A stretch of 64,000 bases of DNA from Acerihabitans sp015654925 (lineage in GTDB: Bacteria > Pseudomonadota > Gammaproteobacteria > Enterobacterales > Enterobacteriaceae), in contig NZ_CP178732.1 in NCBI RefSeq assembly GCF_047324175.1, positions 4,836,001 to 4,900,000 on the forward strand. The letters run 5' to 3'. How positions within the stretch are numbered: position 1 is the first letter of the stretch; every line of letters begins with the position of its first letter. Shown here piece after piece: positions 37,164 through 48,034 of this stretch. A program made the translations under genes and the position numbers. The notes under the pieces were generated by a model. The model searched no databases and was not told the origin of the DNA. It saw only the letters and a list, made by a program, of their open reading frames with translations.

Positions 37164-37481
37164 TTAATGCGCGGAAAATTTTAACCCCGCGATGCCGGCC
37201 ACGATCAGCGCCAGGCTGGCGATACGCAGCGGCTGCGCGGGCTCGCCCAGCCATACCATGCCCACCAGCGCGGTCCCCACCGCGCCGATGCCGCTCCAGA
37301 CCGCATAGGCGGTGCCCACCGGCAGTGAACGCATGGCAAACGCCAGCAGCATGATGCTGGTGAGCATAGCAATCGCAGTAATGACCGAAGGCCACAGGCG
37401 GGTGAACCCGTCCGTGTATTTAAGCCCAACGGCCCATACGGTTTCCAGCAGACCGGCGAAAACGAGAATTAACCATGGCAT
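37164..37481 (-). CDS. gdx: Guanidinium exporter Gdx (SugE), SMR family
   Basis: 105 residues, four-helix small multidrug resistance protein. Starts MPWLILVFAGLLETVWAVG with the essential Glu13, and contains the SLPVGTAYAVWSGIGAVG signature of the guanidinium-export subtype. It exchanges guanidinium for protons as a dimer. The ATG at 37481 has GAGG 10 bp upstream. The leader carries a guanidine-II riboswitch, which supports the substrate. Confidence 0.95.
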   Translation of the reverse strand: MPWLILVFAGLLETVWAVGLKYTDGFTRLWPSVITAIAMLTSIMLLAFAMRSLPVGTAYAVWSGIGAVGTALVGMVWLGEPAQPLRIASLALIVAGIAGLKFSAH

Positions 37482-37504
37482 GGAGTACGACCTCAATAAT
37501 TATT

Positions 37505-37553
37505 GGGGCCGTCCCCGGAAGAATAAAGATACGCGATAGGGCGTCCTACGCGT
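37505..37553 (-). promoter_or_regulatory. Guanidine-II riboswitch (mini-ykkC)
   Basis: On the minus strand two small hairpins precede gdx. The first, ACGCGTAGG-ACGC-CCTATCGCGT (37531-37553), has a 4-nt loop ACGC. The second, GGGG-ACGG-CCCC (37505-37516), has loop ACGG. The second ends about 13 nt before the GAGG ribosome-binding site. The mini-ykkC class is defined by tandem hairpins with ACGR loops joined by a short linker upstream of sugE/gdx. Guanidine binding would expose the ribosome-binding site. Confidence 0.82.
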
Positions 37554-37679
37554 AGCAGTATTGCCTTAGCTTGTGGCTATGACAATACTTAACTTATGCT
37601 TGATGCAATGCGGGACAACCGGCGCGGTACCGCCGGCGTTACTACGCTACCGCGCATAGCCGTAGCGAGTGACTTAAGC

Positions 37680-37811
37680 TTATTGTGCGGCGCGCTGTAC
37701 GGCTTGACCGCCGGCCGAAATATCTTCGCCAGCGCCACGGGTGGTATTACAGGCGGTCAGAGACGATAAAACGATTACCGATAAAAGGGCAATGATACTT
37801 TTCTTCAACAT
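37680..37811 (-). CDS. ecnB: Entericidin B (bacteriolytic lipoprotein)
   Basis: 43 residues: MLKKSIIALLSVIVLSSLTAC with lipobox, then CNTTRGAGEDISAGGQAVQ. AAAAGGA lies upstream of the ATG at 37811; the longer open frame upstream is not coding. In E. coli EcnB is the toxin-like partner of EcnA, induced by RpoS in stationary phase. Confidence 0.9.
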   Translation of the reverse strand: MLKKSIIALLSVIVLSSLTACNTTRGAGEDISAGGQAVQRAAQ

Positions 37812-38074
37812 GATTTTTTCCTTTTGAATAAAGAGCTTTCGGCATAATACTTTCTGCGGAACACCCTTTGGCAATCATTCATTCTTCCGCGACGGCGCCG
37901 GTTAATCACCGGTACCGTCAGGAAGCGGATTCCGTTAAGATATTCCATGCAAGAACAACAAAGTACTGCTTGAGAAAACTTACTCTTTAAGCATAGTAAA
38001 CAATCGGTGTTTTAGACCAGCAAAGTGGCGATAAAAGCACATTTAGGACTATTTACATATCGGGCGCCGGCGGG
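37812..38074. other. Intergenic region between ecnA and ecnB
   Basis: About 260 bp upstream of ecnB. No gene was seen on either strand. The stretch is long for a lipoprotein leader and should hold the ecnB promoter. Confidence 0.4.
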
Positions 38075-38200
38075 TCACTTGCTCGCACCGCGGCTGATGG
38101 CGCCGCCCAGATGCTGAATATCCTCGCCAAACCCGCGCGCGGTATTGCAGCCGCTAAGGATCGCCGTCATTACCAGCGCGATAACGATCAGTTTTATCAT
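38075..38200 (-). CDS. ecnA: Entericidin A (antidote lipoprotein)
   Basis: 41 residues on the minus strand: MIKLIVIALVMTAILSGC, then NTARGFGEDIQHLGGAISRG. Lipobox LSGC; the CNTARGFGEDI core matches E. coli EcnA. It lies upstream of ecnB and downstream of efp, the conserved efp-ecnA-ecnB order. Confidence 0.9.
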   Translation of the reverse strand: MIKLIVIALVMTAILSGCNTARGFGEDIQHLGGAISRGASK

Positions 38201-38279
38201 GTTGAAGAACCTAACCGCCGTATTCCTTACGTTCCGCGAAGACCGGCAATCGCGCGTTAGCGTTATTGCCGGTTAACCA

Positions 38280-38846
38280 TTATTTTATACGGGAAACATA
38301 TTCACCCGAGCGGGTGTCCACTTTAATCACTTCACCGATCTGCACGAACAGCGGAACCTTGACTACCGCGCCGGTGGTGAGGGTAGCGGGTTTGCCGCCG
38401 GTGCCGGCGGTATCGCCTTTCAGGCCGGGGTCGGTGTCGGTGATTTCCAGCTCGACAAAGTTAGGCGGGGTCACGGCGATGGGTTGGCCGTTCCACAGGG
38501 TCAGCACGCACTCCGCCTGCTCTACCAGCCATTTGGCGTTTTCGCCCACCGCTTTTACATCGGCAGCCAGTTGCTCAAAGGTTTCGTTATTCATAAAATG
38601 CCAAAACTCACCGTCGTTGTACAGGTAAGTCAGGTTCATATCCATGACATCGGCCGCTTCAACGGAGTCGCCGGATTTAAACGTTTTTTCCAGTACCTTG
38701 CCGGAAATCAGCTTGCGGATTCTGACGCGGTTGAACGCCTGTCCTTTGCCCGGTTTTACGAACTCATTATCAATGATCGCGCACGGCTCGCCGTCCTGCA
38801 TGATTTTGAGACCGGAACGGAATTCATTGGTACTATAAGACGCCAT
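38280..38846 (-). CDS. efp: Elongation factor P
   Basis: 188 residues from ATG 38846 (MASYSTNEFRSGLKIM). Three beta domains. The modified lysine is Lys34 in VKPGKGQAF. It relieves ribosome stalling at polyproline after beta-lysylation by EpmA and EpmB, both encoded in this window. It is divergent from epmB with a 41-bp gap between starts. Confidence 0.97.
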   Translation of the reverse strand: MASYSTNEFRSGLKIMQDGEPCAIIDNEFVKPGKGQAFNRVRIRKLISGKVLEKTFKSGDSVEAADVMDMNLTYLYNDGEFWHFMNNETFEQLAADVKAVGENAKWLVEQAECVLTLWNGQPIAVTPPNFVELEITDTDPGLKGDTAGTGGKPATLTTGAVVKVPLFVQIGEVIKVDTRSGEYVSRIK

Positions 38847-38887
38847 GGTGGTCCTCTTAATATAAACTTGGTAATTAAGCCAAAAAA

Positions 38888-39916
38888 ATGGCAGATATTG
38901 TAACCCGAAACACCCCAACTAGAGAAGATTGGTTGCGTCAACTTGCCGATGTCATCACCGATCCCGTCGAACTGCTGCAACAATTACAACTCAGCGACTA
39001 TCCGGATCTGCGCGCCGGCGCGCAGGCGCGGCGCTTATTCCCGTTACGGGTGCCAAAGGCGTTCGTGGCGCGCATGGAGCCGGGTAATCCGGCGGACCCC
39101 CTGCTGCGGCAAGTCCTCACTTTACGCGAGGAGTTCCAGCAGGTGCCCGGCTTTAGCACCGATCCGCTGGATGAACAGCAAAGCGTGGTGCCGGGCCTGC
39201 TGCATAAGTACCGCAATCGCGCGTTGCTCCTGGTTAAAGGCGGCTGCGCGGTCAATTGCCGCTATTGTTTCAGGCGCCATTTCCCTTATCAGGATAACCA
39301 GGGCAATAAAGCCAACTGGTCCGCAGCAGTGGAGTATATCCGTCTCCATCCGGAACTGAACGAAATAATTTTGTCCGGCGGCGATCCGCTGATGGCCAAA
39401 GACCATGAGCTGGATGATTTAATCAGCCAGCTGGAAACCATACCCCATATCAAGACCCTGCGCATTCATACCCGGCTGCCGGTGGTGATCCCCGCGCGCA
39501 TCACCCACGCGCTGTGCCAGCGGCTGGCAAGCTGCCGGCTTAACGTGGTGCTGGTTACCCATATCAACCATGCCAACGAAATTGACCGGCCGCTAAGGGA
39601 AAGTATGGCGCAGCTGCGCCTGGCGCAGGTGACATTGCTCAATCAAAGCGTGCTGCTGCGCGGGGTGAACGATAACGCCGATACGCTGGCGGCATTAAGC
39701 GAAGCCCTGTTCGGCGCCGGGATACTGCCCTATTATTTGCACGTTTTGGATAAAGTGCAGGGAGCCGCGCACTTCATGGTCGATGACCGGGAAGCCCAGG
39801 CCATCATGGGGCAACTGTTGACTAAAGTCTCTGGGTATCTGGTTCCGCGGCTGGCGCGGGAAATCGGCGGGGAACGCAGCAAGACCCTGCTGGATTTGGG
39901 ATTACGTCAGCGGTGA
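38888..39916 (+). CDS. epmB: EpmB, EF-P lysine-2,3-aminomutase
   Basis: 342 residues. Radical SAM cluster motif CAVNCRYCFRRHFPYQ (about 120), SGGDPLMAKD, and the PLP-lysine region near ILPYYLHVLDKVQGAAHF. It converts (S)-alpha-lysine to (R)-beta-lysine, which EpmA ligates to EF-P. It is divergent from efp. Confidence 0.96.
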   Translation: MADIVTRNTPTREDWLRQLADVITDPVELLQQLQLSDYPDLRAGAQARRLFPLRVPKAFVARMEPGNPADPLLRQVLTLREEFQQVPGFSTDPLDEQQSVVPGLLHKYRNRALLLVKGGCAVNCRYCFRRHFPYQDNQGNKANWSAAVEYIRLHPELNEIILSGGDPLMAKDHELDDLISQLETIPHIKTLRIHTRLPVVIPARITHALCQRLASCRLNVVLVTHINHANEIDRPLRESMAQLRLAQVTLLNQSVLLRGVNDNADTLAALSEALFGAGILPYYLHVLDKVQGAAHFMVDDREAQAIMGQLLTKVSGYLVPRLAREIGGERSKTLLDLGLRQR

Positions 39917-39965
39917 CGGATTTCATCGTCCCAATGGACGGGACGATGAAACGGCGCCGGACAGA

Positions 39966-40322
39966 CTAAGGGCACTTGAAGACTTGGCCCTGGATTTTAC
40001 TGTCAAACGGAACGAAGCTGGCTAAATAGGTTTCTTTCGCCGAAACCGGGCTTGAAGTGCCATAAATCACGTTGCCGCCCATGGCGGCCGCTTTATTCCT
40101 GAGATCGTTAGCCGCGCCGCGCATGGAACTGCCTTCGCCGCCCTGCCCGGATAGCCAATTGCTTTGCGTGCCGATAACGGTGCCGATGGCCCGGCACTCG
40201 CTGCCCGGCTGGGTATCGGTGAATTTCACCGCCTGGCCGCCCGCGGTCAACTGATTAGTACTGCTGCATCCCGCTAATAACAAAGTGCCTGCACAAAGAC
40301 AGAGTAGAAATTTGATTTGCAT
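39966..40322 (-). CDS. yjeI: YjeI, DUF4156 lipoprotein
   Basis: 118 residues from ATG 40322 (MQIKFLLCLCAGTLLLAGC), with lipobox LLAGC. The conserved body includes GQSNW-type QSNWLSGQGGEGSSMRGA and RNKAAAMGGNVIYGTSSP. Function unknown. It lies between epmB and groL, as in E. coli. Confidence 0.87.
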   Translation of the reverse strand: MQIKFLLCLCAGTLLLAGCSSTNQLTAGGQAVKFTDTQPGSECRAIGTVIGTQSNWLSGQGGEGSSMRGAANDLRNKAAAMGGNVIYGTSSPVSAKETYLASFVPFDSKIQGQVFKCP

Positions 40323-40485
40323 CGTTTTCCTCGAATTATGATATGTCCGGCAAAAGTTTTGCTGTGCACCGTGCTTTCCATTGGGCAACCGTCAGCGGAG
40401 GATTAACCGCTGTTTACCTCGCCCATACCGTCCCCTGTTTATACCTTAAAAACGGGCCGGTTGATAATTTTTTGCCAAAAAAACA

Positions 40486-40512
40486 AAAACCCCCGTAAAC
40501 GGGGGTTTTTTT
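40486..40512 (-). terminator. Intrinsic terminator after groL
   Basis: On the minus strand ACCCCCG-TTTA-CGGGGGT followed by TTTTGTTTTTTT, 25 bp past the groL stop codon. Confidence 0.88.
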
Positions 40513-40536
40513 AACGCTATCGGCGCAACAGGGGCA

Positions 40537-42186
<1,650 letters not shown>

Positions 42187-42231
42187 TTGAATTTCCCTTA
42201 AATTCGTTCAGTTCAGATGATTACGCGCAAA

Positions 42232-42525
42232 TTACGCTTCAACGATAGCCAGAATGTCGCTTTCGGACATGATCAGGACTTCTTCGTTATCGATCTTCTC
42301 TACTTTCACGCCATAACCGTCGTTGAAAATCACGATGTCGCCGATTTTCACATCCAGTGCTTTGATTTCACCATTTTCAAGGATGCGGCCATGGCCGACT
42401 GCCAGCACTTCGCCACGGGTGGATTTACCCGCCGCGGAACCGGTCAGAACAATGCCACCAGCGGATTTTGATTCAACTTCTTTGCGCTTGACGATAACGC
42501 GGTCATGTAATGGACGAATTTTCAT
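42232..42525 (-). CDS. groS: Co-chaperonin GroES (Cpn10)
   Basis: 97 residues. MKIRPLHDRVIVKRKEVESK at the N-terminus, mobile loop SAGGIVLTGSAAGKSTRGEV, and GDIVIFNDGYGVK. First gene of the groSL operon, downstream of a heat-shock promoter. Confidence 0.99.
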   Translation of the reverse strand: MKIRPLHDRVIVKRKEVESKSAGGIVLTGSAAGKSTRGEVLAVGHGRILENGEIKALDVKIGDIVIFNDGYGVKVEKIDNEEVLIMSESDILAIVEA

Positions 42526-42607
42526 TGAAAGCTCTCCTTAAGAAAGTCCGTATCTGTTTCGGGATGAATGCCGGGCATGCGTTCACGCCCTGCCTCGTGG
42601 TGATTAA

Positions 42608-42636
42608 GATGGGGGCGTTCAGTTACGCTTCAAGGG
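42608..42636 (-). promoter_or_regulatory. Sigma-32 heat-shock promoter of groSL
   Basis: The minus strand reads CCCTTGAA, 14 bp, then CCCCATCT, a textbook RpoH -35/-10 pair. It lies about 85 bp upstream of groS. It is the only such match noticed in the window. Confidence 0.9.
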
Positions 42637-42743
42637 GAAAAAAAAGAATTTTTTTGCCTGAATGGCTATATTTTGCACTTATCGAAAAAAATAGCCATTA
42701 TATCAACAAGTTACCCAGCCGTTACCCGGGTAGGAAATTTTGC

Positions 42744-43217
42744 CTATTTATCGTCGTCGTGACGATGGCCAATGCGGTCGCGGGGAATATCCTTGCGCCT
42801 GAATTCGCCTTCGAAGGTATCGCCGCCGGCATCCTGCGGGCCGAAACCGCCGCCGCTACGCTGAAAACGCAGATAGGGCAGCAACTTGAGGGTCAGCGAA
42901 TTCTGCACCGGCGGCAGCAACAGCAGCAAGCCGAGAAAATCGGTGAAAAAACCCGGCAGCAGCAGCAAGAAACCCGCCAGCAAAACGGAGACGCTTTTGA
43001 TCATCTCCGCGGCCGGGCTTTCGCCGTTGGCCATTTTGATTTGCATCTGGGTCAGGATTTTCAAGCCCTGGGCGCGGACCAGCGACACCCCGATAAAAGA
43101 CGTCAGGACGATCAGCAGCATGGTAAAAAGCACGCCAATCATATGCGCCACCTGGATAAACAGGGTTATCTCGATATAGGCGACAACAAAAATCAGTAGT
43201 AATGGTATCCAACGCAC
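42744..43217 (-). CDS. fxsA: FxsA, inner-membrane protein
   Basis: 157 residues from GTG 43217 (RWIPLLLIFVVAYIEITLF), with AAAGGAG 6 bp upstream; the open frame continues upstream but is not conserved. Four hydrophobic helices and LLLLPGFFTDFLGLLLLLPP, then a polar His/Asp-rich tail. In E. coli, FxsA overproduction relieves exclusion of phage T7 by F plasmid PifA. It lies between groS and aspA. Confidence 0.9.
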   Translation of the reverse strand: MRWIPLLLIFVVAYIEITLFIQVAHMIGVLFTMLLIVLTSFIGVSLVRAQGLKILTQMQIKMANGESPAAEMIKSVSVLLAGFLLLLPGFFTDFLGLLLLLPPVQNSLTLKLLPYLRFQRSGGGFGPQDAGGDTFEGEFRRKDIPRDRIGHRHDDDK

Positions 43218-43501
43218 CGAATTCTCCTTTGGTTTAGCCGGACCAGATGTGGCAACCCCGGCGGATGGACGCCCAAGGCGACAATCCGCCGGCTGCGGCG
43301 CCGGCATTTTTTCAATAGCTCTGATGGTAATGGTATCCTGAAGCGGCGATTTCAACCCGCCTTATTTACCGCACTTTACATCATCACCGGCCCGCCGGCG
43401 GCATTCCCATCCGTCGCCGGCGCGGGCCAGCCCATTCCCGCTTCCGAGAAAACGATTTACATAACCGTGATCAAGTTAATAGTGCAAATCTTTTCTCAGC
43501 A

Positions 43502-43507
43502 TATAAT
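43502..43507 (+). promoter_or_regulatory. Probable -10 element of the aspA promoter
   Basis: TATAAT at 43502-43507, about 105 bp before aspA. The -35 at 17 bp is poor, and about 45 bp upstream is CGTGATCAAG, resembling half of an FNR/CRP site. Activator dependence is known for E. coli aspA and fits this layout; inference only. Confidence 0.4.
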
Positions 43508-43611
43508 GATGCTTAAAAGTACGTTGTCAGTGTAACAAGCTGGATAATAAAATATTCATACTATTATCCCTTACTATCAGTTAAAAACACCGCTCATTAA
43601 GGAAGTACCCC

Positions 43612-45051
43612 ATGGCGAATACGATTCGTATAGAAGAAGACCTGTTGGGAACACGTGAAGTCCCCTTTGACGCCTATTACGGCATCCATACCCTGCGCGC
43701 CATTGAAAACTTCTATATCAGCAACACTAAAATCAGCGATATCCCGGAATTTGTGCGCGGTATGGTAATGGTGAAAAAAGCGGCGGCATTGGCCAACAAA
43801 GAGCTAAGAACCCTGCCGCACGACATAGCCGATACCATCGTCGCCGCCTGCGACGAAGTATTGGACAAAGGCCGCTGCCTGGACCAGTTTCCTATCGATG
43901 TGTTCCAGGGCGGGGCGGGAACCTCGGTCAATATGAATACCAATGAAGTCCTGGCGAATATCGGCCTGGAGCTGATGGGCCACCGGAAAGGGGAGTATCA
44001 GTTCCTTAATCCTAACGACCATCTCAATAAATGCCAGTCGACCAATGACGTTTATCCTACCGGCTTTCGTATCGCGGTGTATATTTCGATCCTCAAATTG
44101 GTCGAGGCCGTCAGCCAGCTGGGCGAAGGATTTGAACGCAAGGCGCAGGAGTTCGCCACCGTACTGAAAATGGGCCGTACCCAGCTACAGGATGCGGTGC
44201 CGATGACGCTGGGCCAGGAATTCCACGCGTTTACCGTGCTGCTGAAAGAAGAGAACAAAAACCTGCTGCGCACCGCCGAACTTCTGTTGGAAGTCAATCT
44301 GGGGGCCACCGCCATCGGCACCCGCCTCAACACCCCCGACGGTTATCAGGTGCTGGCGGTGCAAAAACTGGCTGAGATTACCAATCTGCCCCTGCTGCCG
44401 GCGGAAGATTTGATTGAGGCGACGTCGGACTGCGGCGCCTATGTCATGGTACACAGCGCATTAAAACGCCTGGCGGTGAAGTTATCGAAAATCTGTAACG
44501 ATTTGCGGCTGCTCTCCTCCGGTCCGCGCACCGGCCTCAATGAAATCAACTTGCCGCAGCTCCAGGCCGGGTCATCAATCATGCCCGCCAAGGTCAATCC
44601 GGTGATCCCGGAAGTGGTCAACCAGGTCTGCTTTAAAGTGATCGGCAACGACACCTGCATCACCATGGCGGCGGAAGCCGGCCAACTTCAGTTGAACGTG
44701 ATGGAACCGGTGATTGGGCAGGCGATGTTCGAATCGGTACATATCCTGACCAACGCCAGTTATAACCTGCTGGATAAATGCATTAACGGCATCACCGCCA
44801 ATCGCGAGGTGTGCGAAGCCTATGTGTTTAACTCCATCGGCATTATTACCTATCTCAACCCGTTTATCGGCCATCATAACGGCGATATCGTCGGTAAAAT
44901 CTGTGCTGAAACCGGTAAAAGCGTACGCGAGGTCGTATTGGAGCGCGGGCTGCTGACCCCGGCGGAGCTGGATGATATTTTCTCGCTGGAGAACCTGATG
45001 CATCCGACCTATAAAGCCGTGCGCTATACGGACGAAAACGGGCAAAAGTAA
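43612..45051 (+). CDS. aspA: Aspartate ammonia-lyase
   Basis: 479 residues. Converts aspartate to fumarate and ammonia. Superfamily signature GSSIMPAKVNPVIPE (about 320), GGAGTSVNMNTNEVLAN and TSNDVYP-type QSTNDVYPT. Start is ATG after AAGGAAG. In relatives the fumarate made anaerobically feeds fumarate reductase, which is broken here; aspartate use for nitrogen would still work. Confidence 0.98.
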   Translation: MANTIRIEEDLLGTREVPFDAYYGIHTLRAIENFYISNTKISDIPEFVRGMVMVKKAAALANKELRTLPHDIADTIVAACDEVLDKGRCLDQFPIDVFQGGAGTSVNMNTNEVLANIGLELMGHRKGEYQFLNPNDHLNKCQSTNDVYPTGFRIAVYISILKLVEAVSQLGEGFERKAQEFATVLKMGRTQLQDAVPMTLGQEFHAFTVLLKEENKNLLRTAELLLEVNLGATAIGTRLNTPDGYQVLAVQKLAEITNLPLLPAEDLIEATSDCGAYVMVHSALKRLAVKLSKICNDLRLLSSGPRTGLNEINLPQLQAGSSIMPAKVNPVIPEVVNQVCFKVIGNDTCITMAAEAGQLQLNVMEPVIGQAMFESVHILTNASYNLLDKCINGITANREVCEAYVFNSIGIITYLNPFIGHHNGDIVGKICAETGKSVREVVLERGLLTPAELDDIFSLENLMHPTYKAVRYTDENGQK

Positions 45052-45194
45052 TATTGCCGTGATGAGTTATCCCTTTGCCGGTGGGCACGGTTCCCCCGCC
45101 CACCGGCCATCCTGACGCCCCACGTTTTTTCATTACTGTTGCCGGCGCGCCGCCCGGGTTATACTGCCGGTCGGCGTTACACCGCGAGGTCGTC

Positions 45195-45602
45195 ATGGCA
45201 GCAAAATTCCCTGCAGGAAAAGGCACGTCCCCATCCGCCGACAGCGGCGCTATTGATTCTGACGTTACCGATAACGGCACCGCCGAAAACGGCACCATCG
45301 TCGTACTGTGCACCGCCCCGGACGAGGCCACCGCCCAGGCGCTGGCGGGCACATTATTAAGCGAAAAGCTGGCCGCGTGCGTCACGCTGCTGCCGGGCGC
45401 CACGTCCCTGTATATCTGGGAAGGCAAGCTTGAGCAGGAGTATGAAGTGCAGATGCTGATCAAAAGCCATGTCCGGCATCAGCAGGATCTTATCCGGTGC
45501 ATCAAACAACACCACCCTTATCAAACCCCGGAGTTACTGGTATTACCCGTTCAGGGTGGCGATCCAGACTATTTATCATGGCTAAGCGCTTCATTACATT
45601 AA
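45195..45602 (+). CDS. cutA: Divalent-cation tolerance protein CutA
   Basis: 135 residues from ATG 45195 with GAGG upstream. The core (about 33-135) matches CutA1: VVLCTAPDEATAQALAGTLL, KLAACVTLLPGATSLYIWEGK and HPYQTPELLVLPV. The first 30 residues are an extra polar Ser/Asp/Gly-rich extension compared with E. coli CutA (112 residues). Trimeric ferredoxin-like fold; role in copper tolerance is debated. It overlaps dsbD by 25 bp. Confidence 0.92.
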   Translation: MAAKFPAGKGTSPSADSGAIDSDVTDNGTAENGTIVVLCTAPDEATAQALAGTLLSEKLAACVTLLPGATSLYIWEGKLEQEYEVQMLIKSHVRHQQDLIRCIKQHHPYQTPELLVLPVQGGDPDYLSWLSASLH

Positions 45603-47308
45603 TATTGCTGGCCTGGCTGGGCCTGGGCCTCGCGCCGGCGTCCGCCCATGCCGCGCTGTTCGGCAATTCCTCCGCCGCCACGTTCGTGCCGGTGGATCGG
45701 GCGTTCGAGTTTGATTTCCAGCAGCGGGGGCCGCAGTTGCGCCTTAGCTGGCAAATCCGCCCCGGCTACTACCTCTATCGCCAGCAAATCAAGCTTGAGC
45801 CGGTTAACGCCGCGCTCGGCAGCCTGACGCTGCCGCCGGGGGAAGCCCATCACGATGAATTTTTCGGCGATACGCAGGTATACCGCGCCCCGCTGCAACT
45901 GGATGTGCCGCTGCAACAGGCGGCGGACGGCGCCACGCTGCGGGTCACCTATCAAGGCTGCGCCGAAGCCGGTTTTTGTTATCCGCCGGAAACCCGGGTC
46001 GTCCCCTTGACGGCGGTGAGCGCGGCCGGCCCGGTTTCCGCGCCGGGCATCGCCATCACCGCGTCCCGGCCCCCGGCGGCTACCCTGCCCTTTACGCCGC
46101 TGTGGGCGCTGCTTATCGGTATCGGCATCGCCTTTACCCCCTGCGTACTGCCGATGTACCCGCTGATATCCAGTATTATCCTCGGCAATAATACCCCGCC
46201 GCTGCGTACCGGGCGGGTGCTGGCGCTGGCGCTGGTCTACGTGCAGGGTATGGCGATTACCTATACCCTGCTCGGCATGGCGGTGGCCGCCGCCGGGCTG
46301 CAGTTCCAGGCGGCACTTCAGCAACCGGCCATTTTGATCGGTTTATCCGTGCTGTTTATCCTGCTGGCATTATCCATGTTCGGGGCCTACACCCTGCAAT
46401 TGCCGCCCGCCTTGCAGACCCGGCTGGCATTATGGAGCAACCGCCAGCGCGGCGGCTCGCTGCCTGGCGTGCTGGCCATGGGCGCGCTGGCGGGACTGTT
46501 TTGCTCGCCGTGCACCACCGCGCCGCTAAGCGCTATTTTGCTCTATATTGCCCAACGCGGTAATCTGGCCATGGGCGGCATTACGCTTTATCTGTATGCT
46601 CTTGGCATGGGGCTGCCGCTGATCCTGGTGGCGCTATTCGGCCACCGGCTGCTGCCGCGCAGCGGCCCCTGGATGAAACAGGTCAAGGAAGGCTTCGGGT
46701 TCGTGATCCTGGCGCTGCCGGTGTTCTTGCTGGAGCGTATCCTGGGCGATAGCTGGGGCTTGCGGCTGTGGAGCATGCTGGCGGTGGCGTTTTTTGGCTG
46801 GGCGTTTCTGTTAAGCCTGCATGGCCGCTATCGCGGCGGCCGTATTGTGCAAATCGCCCTGCTGGCGGTGATGCTGGTGGCGGCGCGGCCGTTGCAGGAC
46901 TGGGTTTTTACGCCGGCGGCGGGCCCCGGTCCGGGCAATGCCTCAACCGCGCCGGCGTTCAGCCGCGTCGCCAGCGTGGCGGATATTGGCCGCGCGCTGG
47001 CCGCCGCTCCCGATAAACCGGTGATGCTGGATTTATATGCCGACTGGTGCGTCGCCTGCAAAGAGTTTGAGAAATATACGTTCCCCGCCGACGGGGTGAA
47101 ACAGGCGCTGGGTAAACTGACTTTATTGCAGGCGGACGTCACGGCGAACGCCCCGCAGCAGAAGGCGCTGTTAAGCCAATTGCAGGTGATGGGGCTGCCG
47201 ACGATTCTATTTTTCGACCGTCAGGGGCGGGAAATCCCTGATTCACGGGTAACCGGCTTTATGAATGCCGATGATTTTCAGCGCCATTTGCAGAAAGTCG
47301 CCCGGTAA
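45578..47308 (+). CDS. dsbD: Thiol:disulfide interchange protein DsbD
   Basis: 576 residues from ATG 45578 (MAKRFITLILLAWLGLGLAP, signal peptide). Periplasmic alpha domain with GCAEAGFC, eight-helix beta domain with FTPCVLPMYPL and FCSPCTTAPL, and a C-terminal thioredoxin gamma domain with DWCVACKEFE. All three cysteine pairs are present. Moves electrons from cytoplasmic thioredoxin to DsbC, DsbG and CcmG. Start lies within cutA. Confidence 0.96.
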   Translation: MAKRFITLILLAWLGLGLAPASAHAALFGNSSAATFVPVDRAFEFDFQQRGPQLRLSWQIRPGYYLYRQQIKLEPVNAALGSLTLPPGEAHHDEFFGDTQVYRAPLQLDVPLQQAADGATLRVTYQGCAEAGFCYPPETRVVPLTAVSAAGPVSAPGIAITASRPPAATLPFTPLWALLIGIGIAFTPCVLPMYPLISSIILGNNTPPLRTGRVLALALVYVQGMAITYTLLGMAVAAAGLQFQAALQQPAILIGLSVLFILLALSMFGAYTLQLPPALQTRLALWSNRQRGGSLPGVLAMGALAGLFCSPCTTAPLSAILLYIAQRGNLAMGGITLYLYALGMGLPLILVALFGHRLLPRSGPWMKQVKEGFGFVILALPVFLLERILGDSWGLRLWSMLAVAFFGWAFLLSLHGRYRGGRIVQIALLAVMLVAARPLQDWVFTPAAGPGPGNASTAPAFSRVASVADIGRALAAAPDKPVMLDLYADWCVACKEFEKYTFPADGVKQALGKLTLLQADVTANAPQQKALLSQLQVMGLPTILFFDRQGREIPDSRVTGFMNADDFQRHLQKVAR

Positions 47309-47350
47309 ACGACACTAGGGACTGGTTATCGCAAGCTTTAGGAGGCATAC

Positions 47351-47926
47351 GTGCAACGCGAACAAGTACTTGATCATGCGTTGAACCTTTTGGAACAAAA
47401 AGGTTTCACCCTCGTCTCACTGGAGATGCTTGCCGGGGAACTGGCCATACCGCAAACGGAACTTGAGCAATTTTGGCCGGACCGCGAAGCGCTGCTGTAT
47501 GATTGCCTGCGCTATCACGGCGACCAGGTGGACAGCTGGCGCAGCCAGTTGCTGCTGGACGAGACCCTGGACCCGCAGCAGAAATTGCTGGCGCGCTACC
47601 AGGTGCTGGACGAGCAGGTGCGGTTGCAGCGCTACCCGGGCTGCCTGTTTGTCGCCGCCTGTAGTTTTTATCCCGCCACCGACCATCCGATACACCAGTT
47701 GGCCGAACGGCAAAAACAGGCGTCTTATGCCTATACCCGCGAGCTGCTGGTGCAGTTGGAGGCCGACGACCCGACCATGGTAGCCCAGCAGATGGAGCTG
47801 ATCCTGGAAGGTTGCCTGAGCAAATTGTTGGTTAAACACCAGCTCCAGGACGTCTCCGTGGCCCGCCGGCTGGCGGAGGATATTTTGCGCCTGTCCATGT
47901 GTCGCAAAAATGGGGCGTTAACTTGA
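47351..47926 (+). CDS. yjdC: YjdC, TetR/AcrR-family transcriptional regulator
   Basis: 191 residues from GTG 47351 with GGAGG upstream. N-terminal helix-turn-helix (REQVLDHALNLLEQKGFTLV; MLAGELAIPQTELEQFW) and an all-helical C-terminal domain. Conserved downstream of dsbD in enterics; ligand and targets unknown. Confidence 0.87.
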   Translation: MQREQVLDHALNLLEQKGFTLVSLEMLAGELAIPQTELEQFWPDREALLYDCLRYHGDQVDSWRSQLLLDETLDPQQKLLARYQVLDEQVRLQRYPGCLFVAACSFYPATDHPIHQLAERQKQASYAYTRELLVQLEADDPTMVAQQMELILEGCLSKLLVKHQLQDVSVARRLAEDILRLSMCRKNGALT

Positions 47927-47995
47927 TACCGCCCCGGTTTTTGCCTGAAAAGGCAGCGATTGAGAGGGATTACGCATAAATCCTTGATAAATCCA

Positions 47996-48024
47996 TTGAC
48001 GAAATGCGGTCAATACGGTTTAAT
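47996..48024 (+). promoter_or_regulatory. Sigma-70 promoter of tRNA-Phe
   Basis: TTGACG (47996-48001), 17-bp spacer, TTTAAT (48019-48024), followed by a GC-rich discriminator GCGGCGCG, typical of stringently controlled tRNA promoters. Confidence 0.75.
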
Positions 48025-48034
48025 GCGGCGCGTT

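Noticed and set aside
46801..47308. DsbD C-terminal thioredoxin region as a separate thioredoxin gene
   Set aside because: It is continuous in frame with the membrane domain and has the normal DsbD linker.
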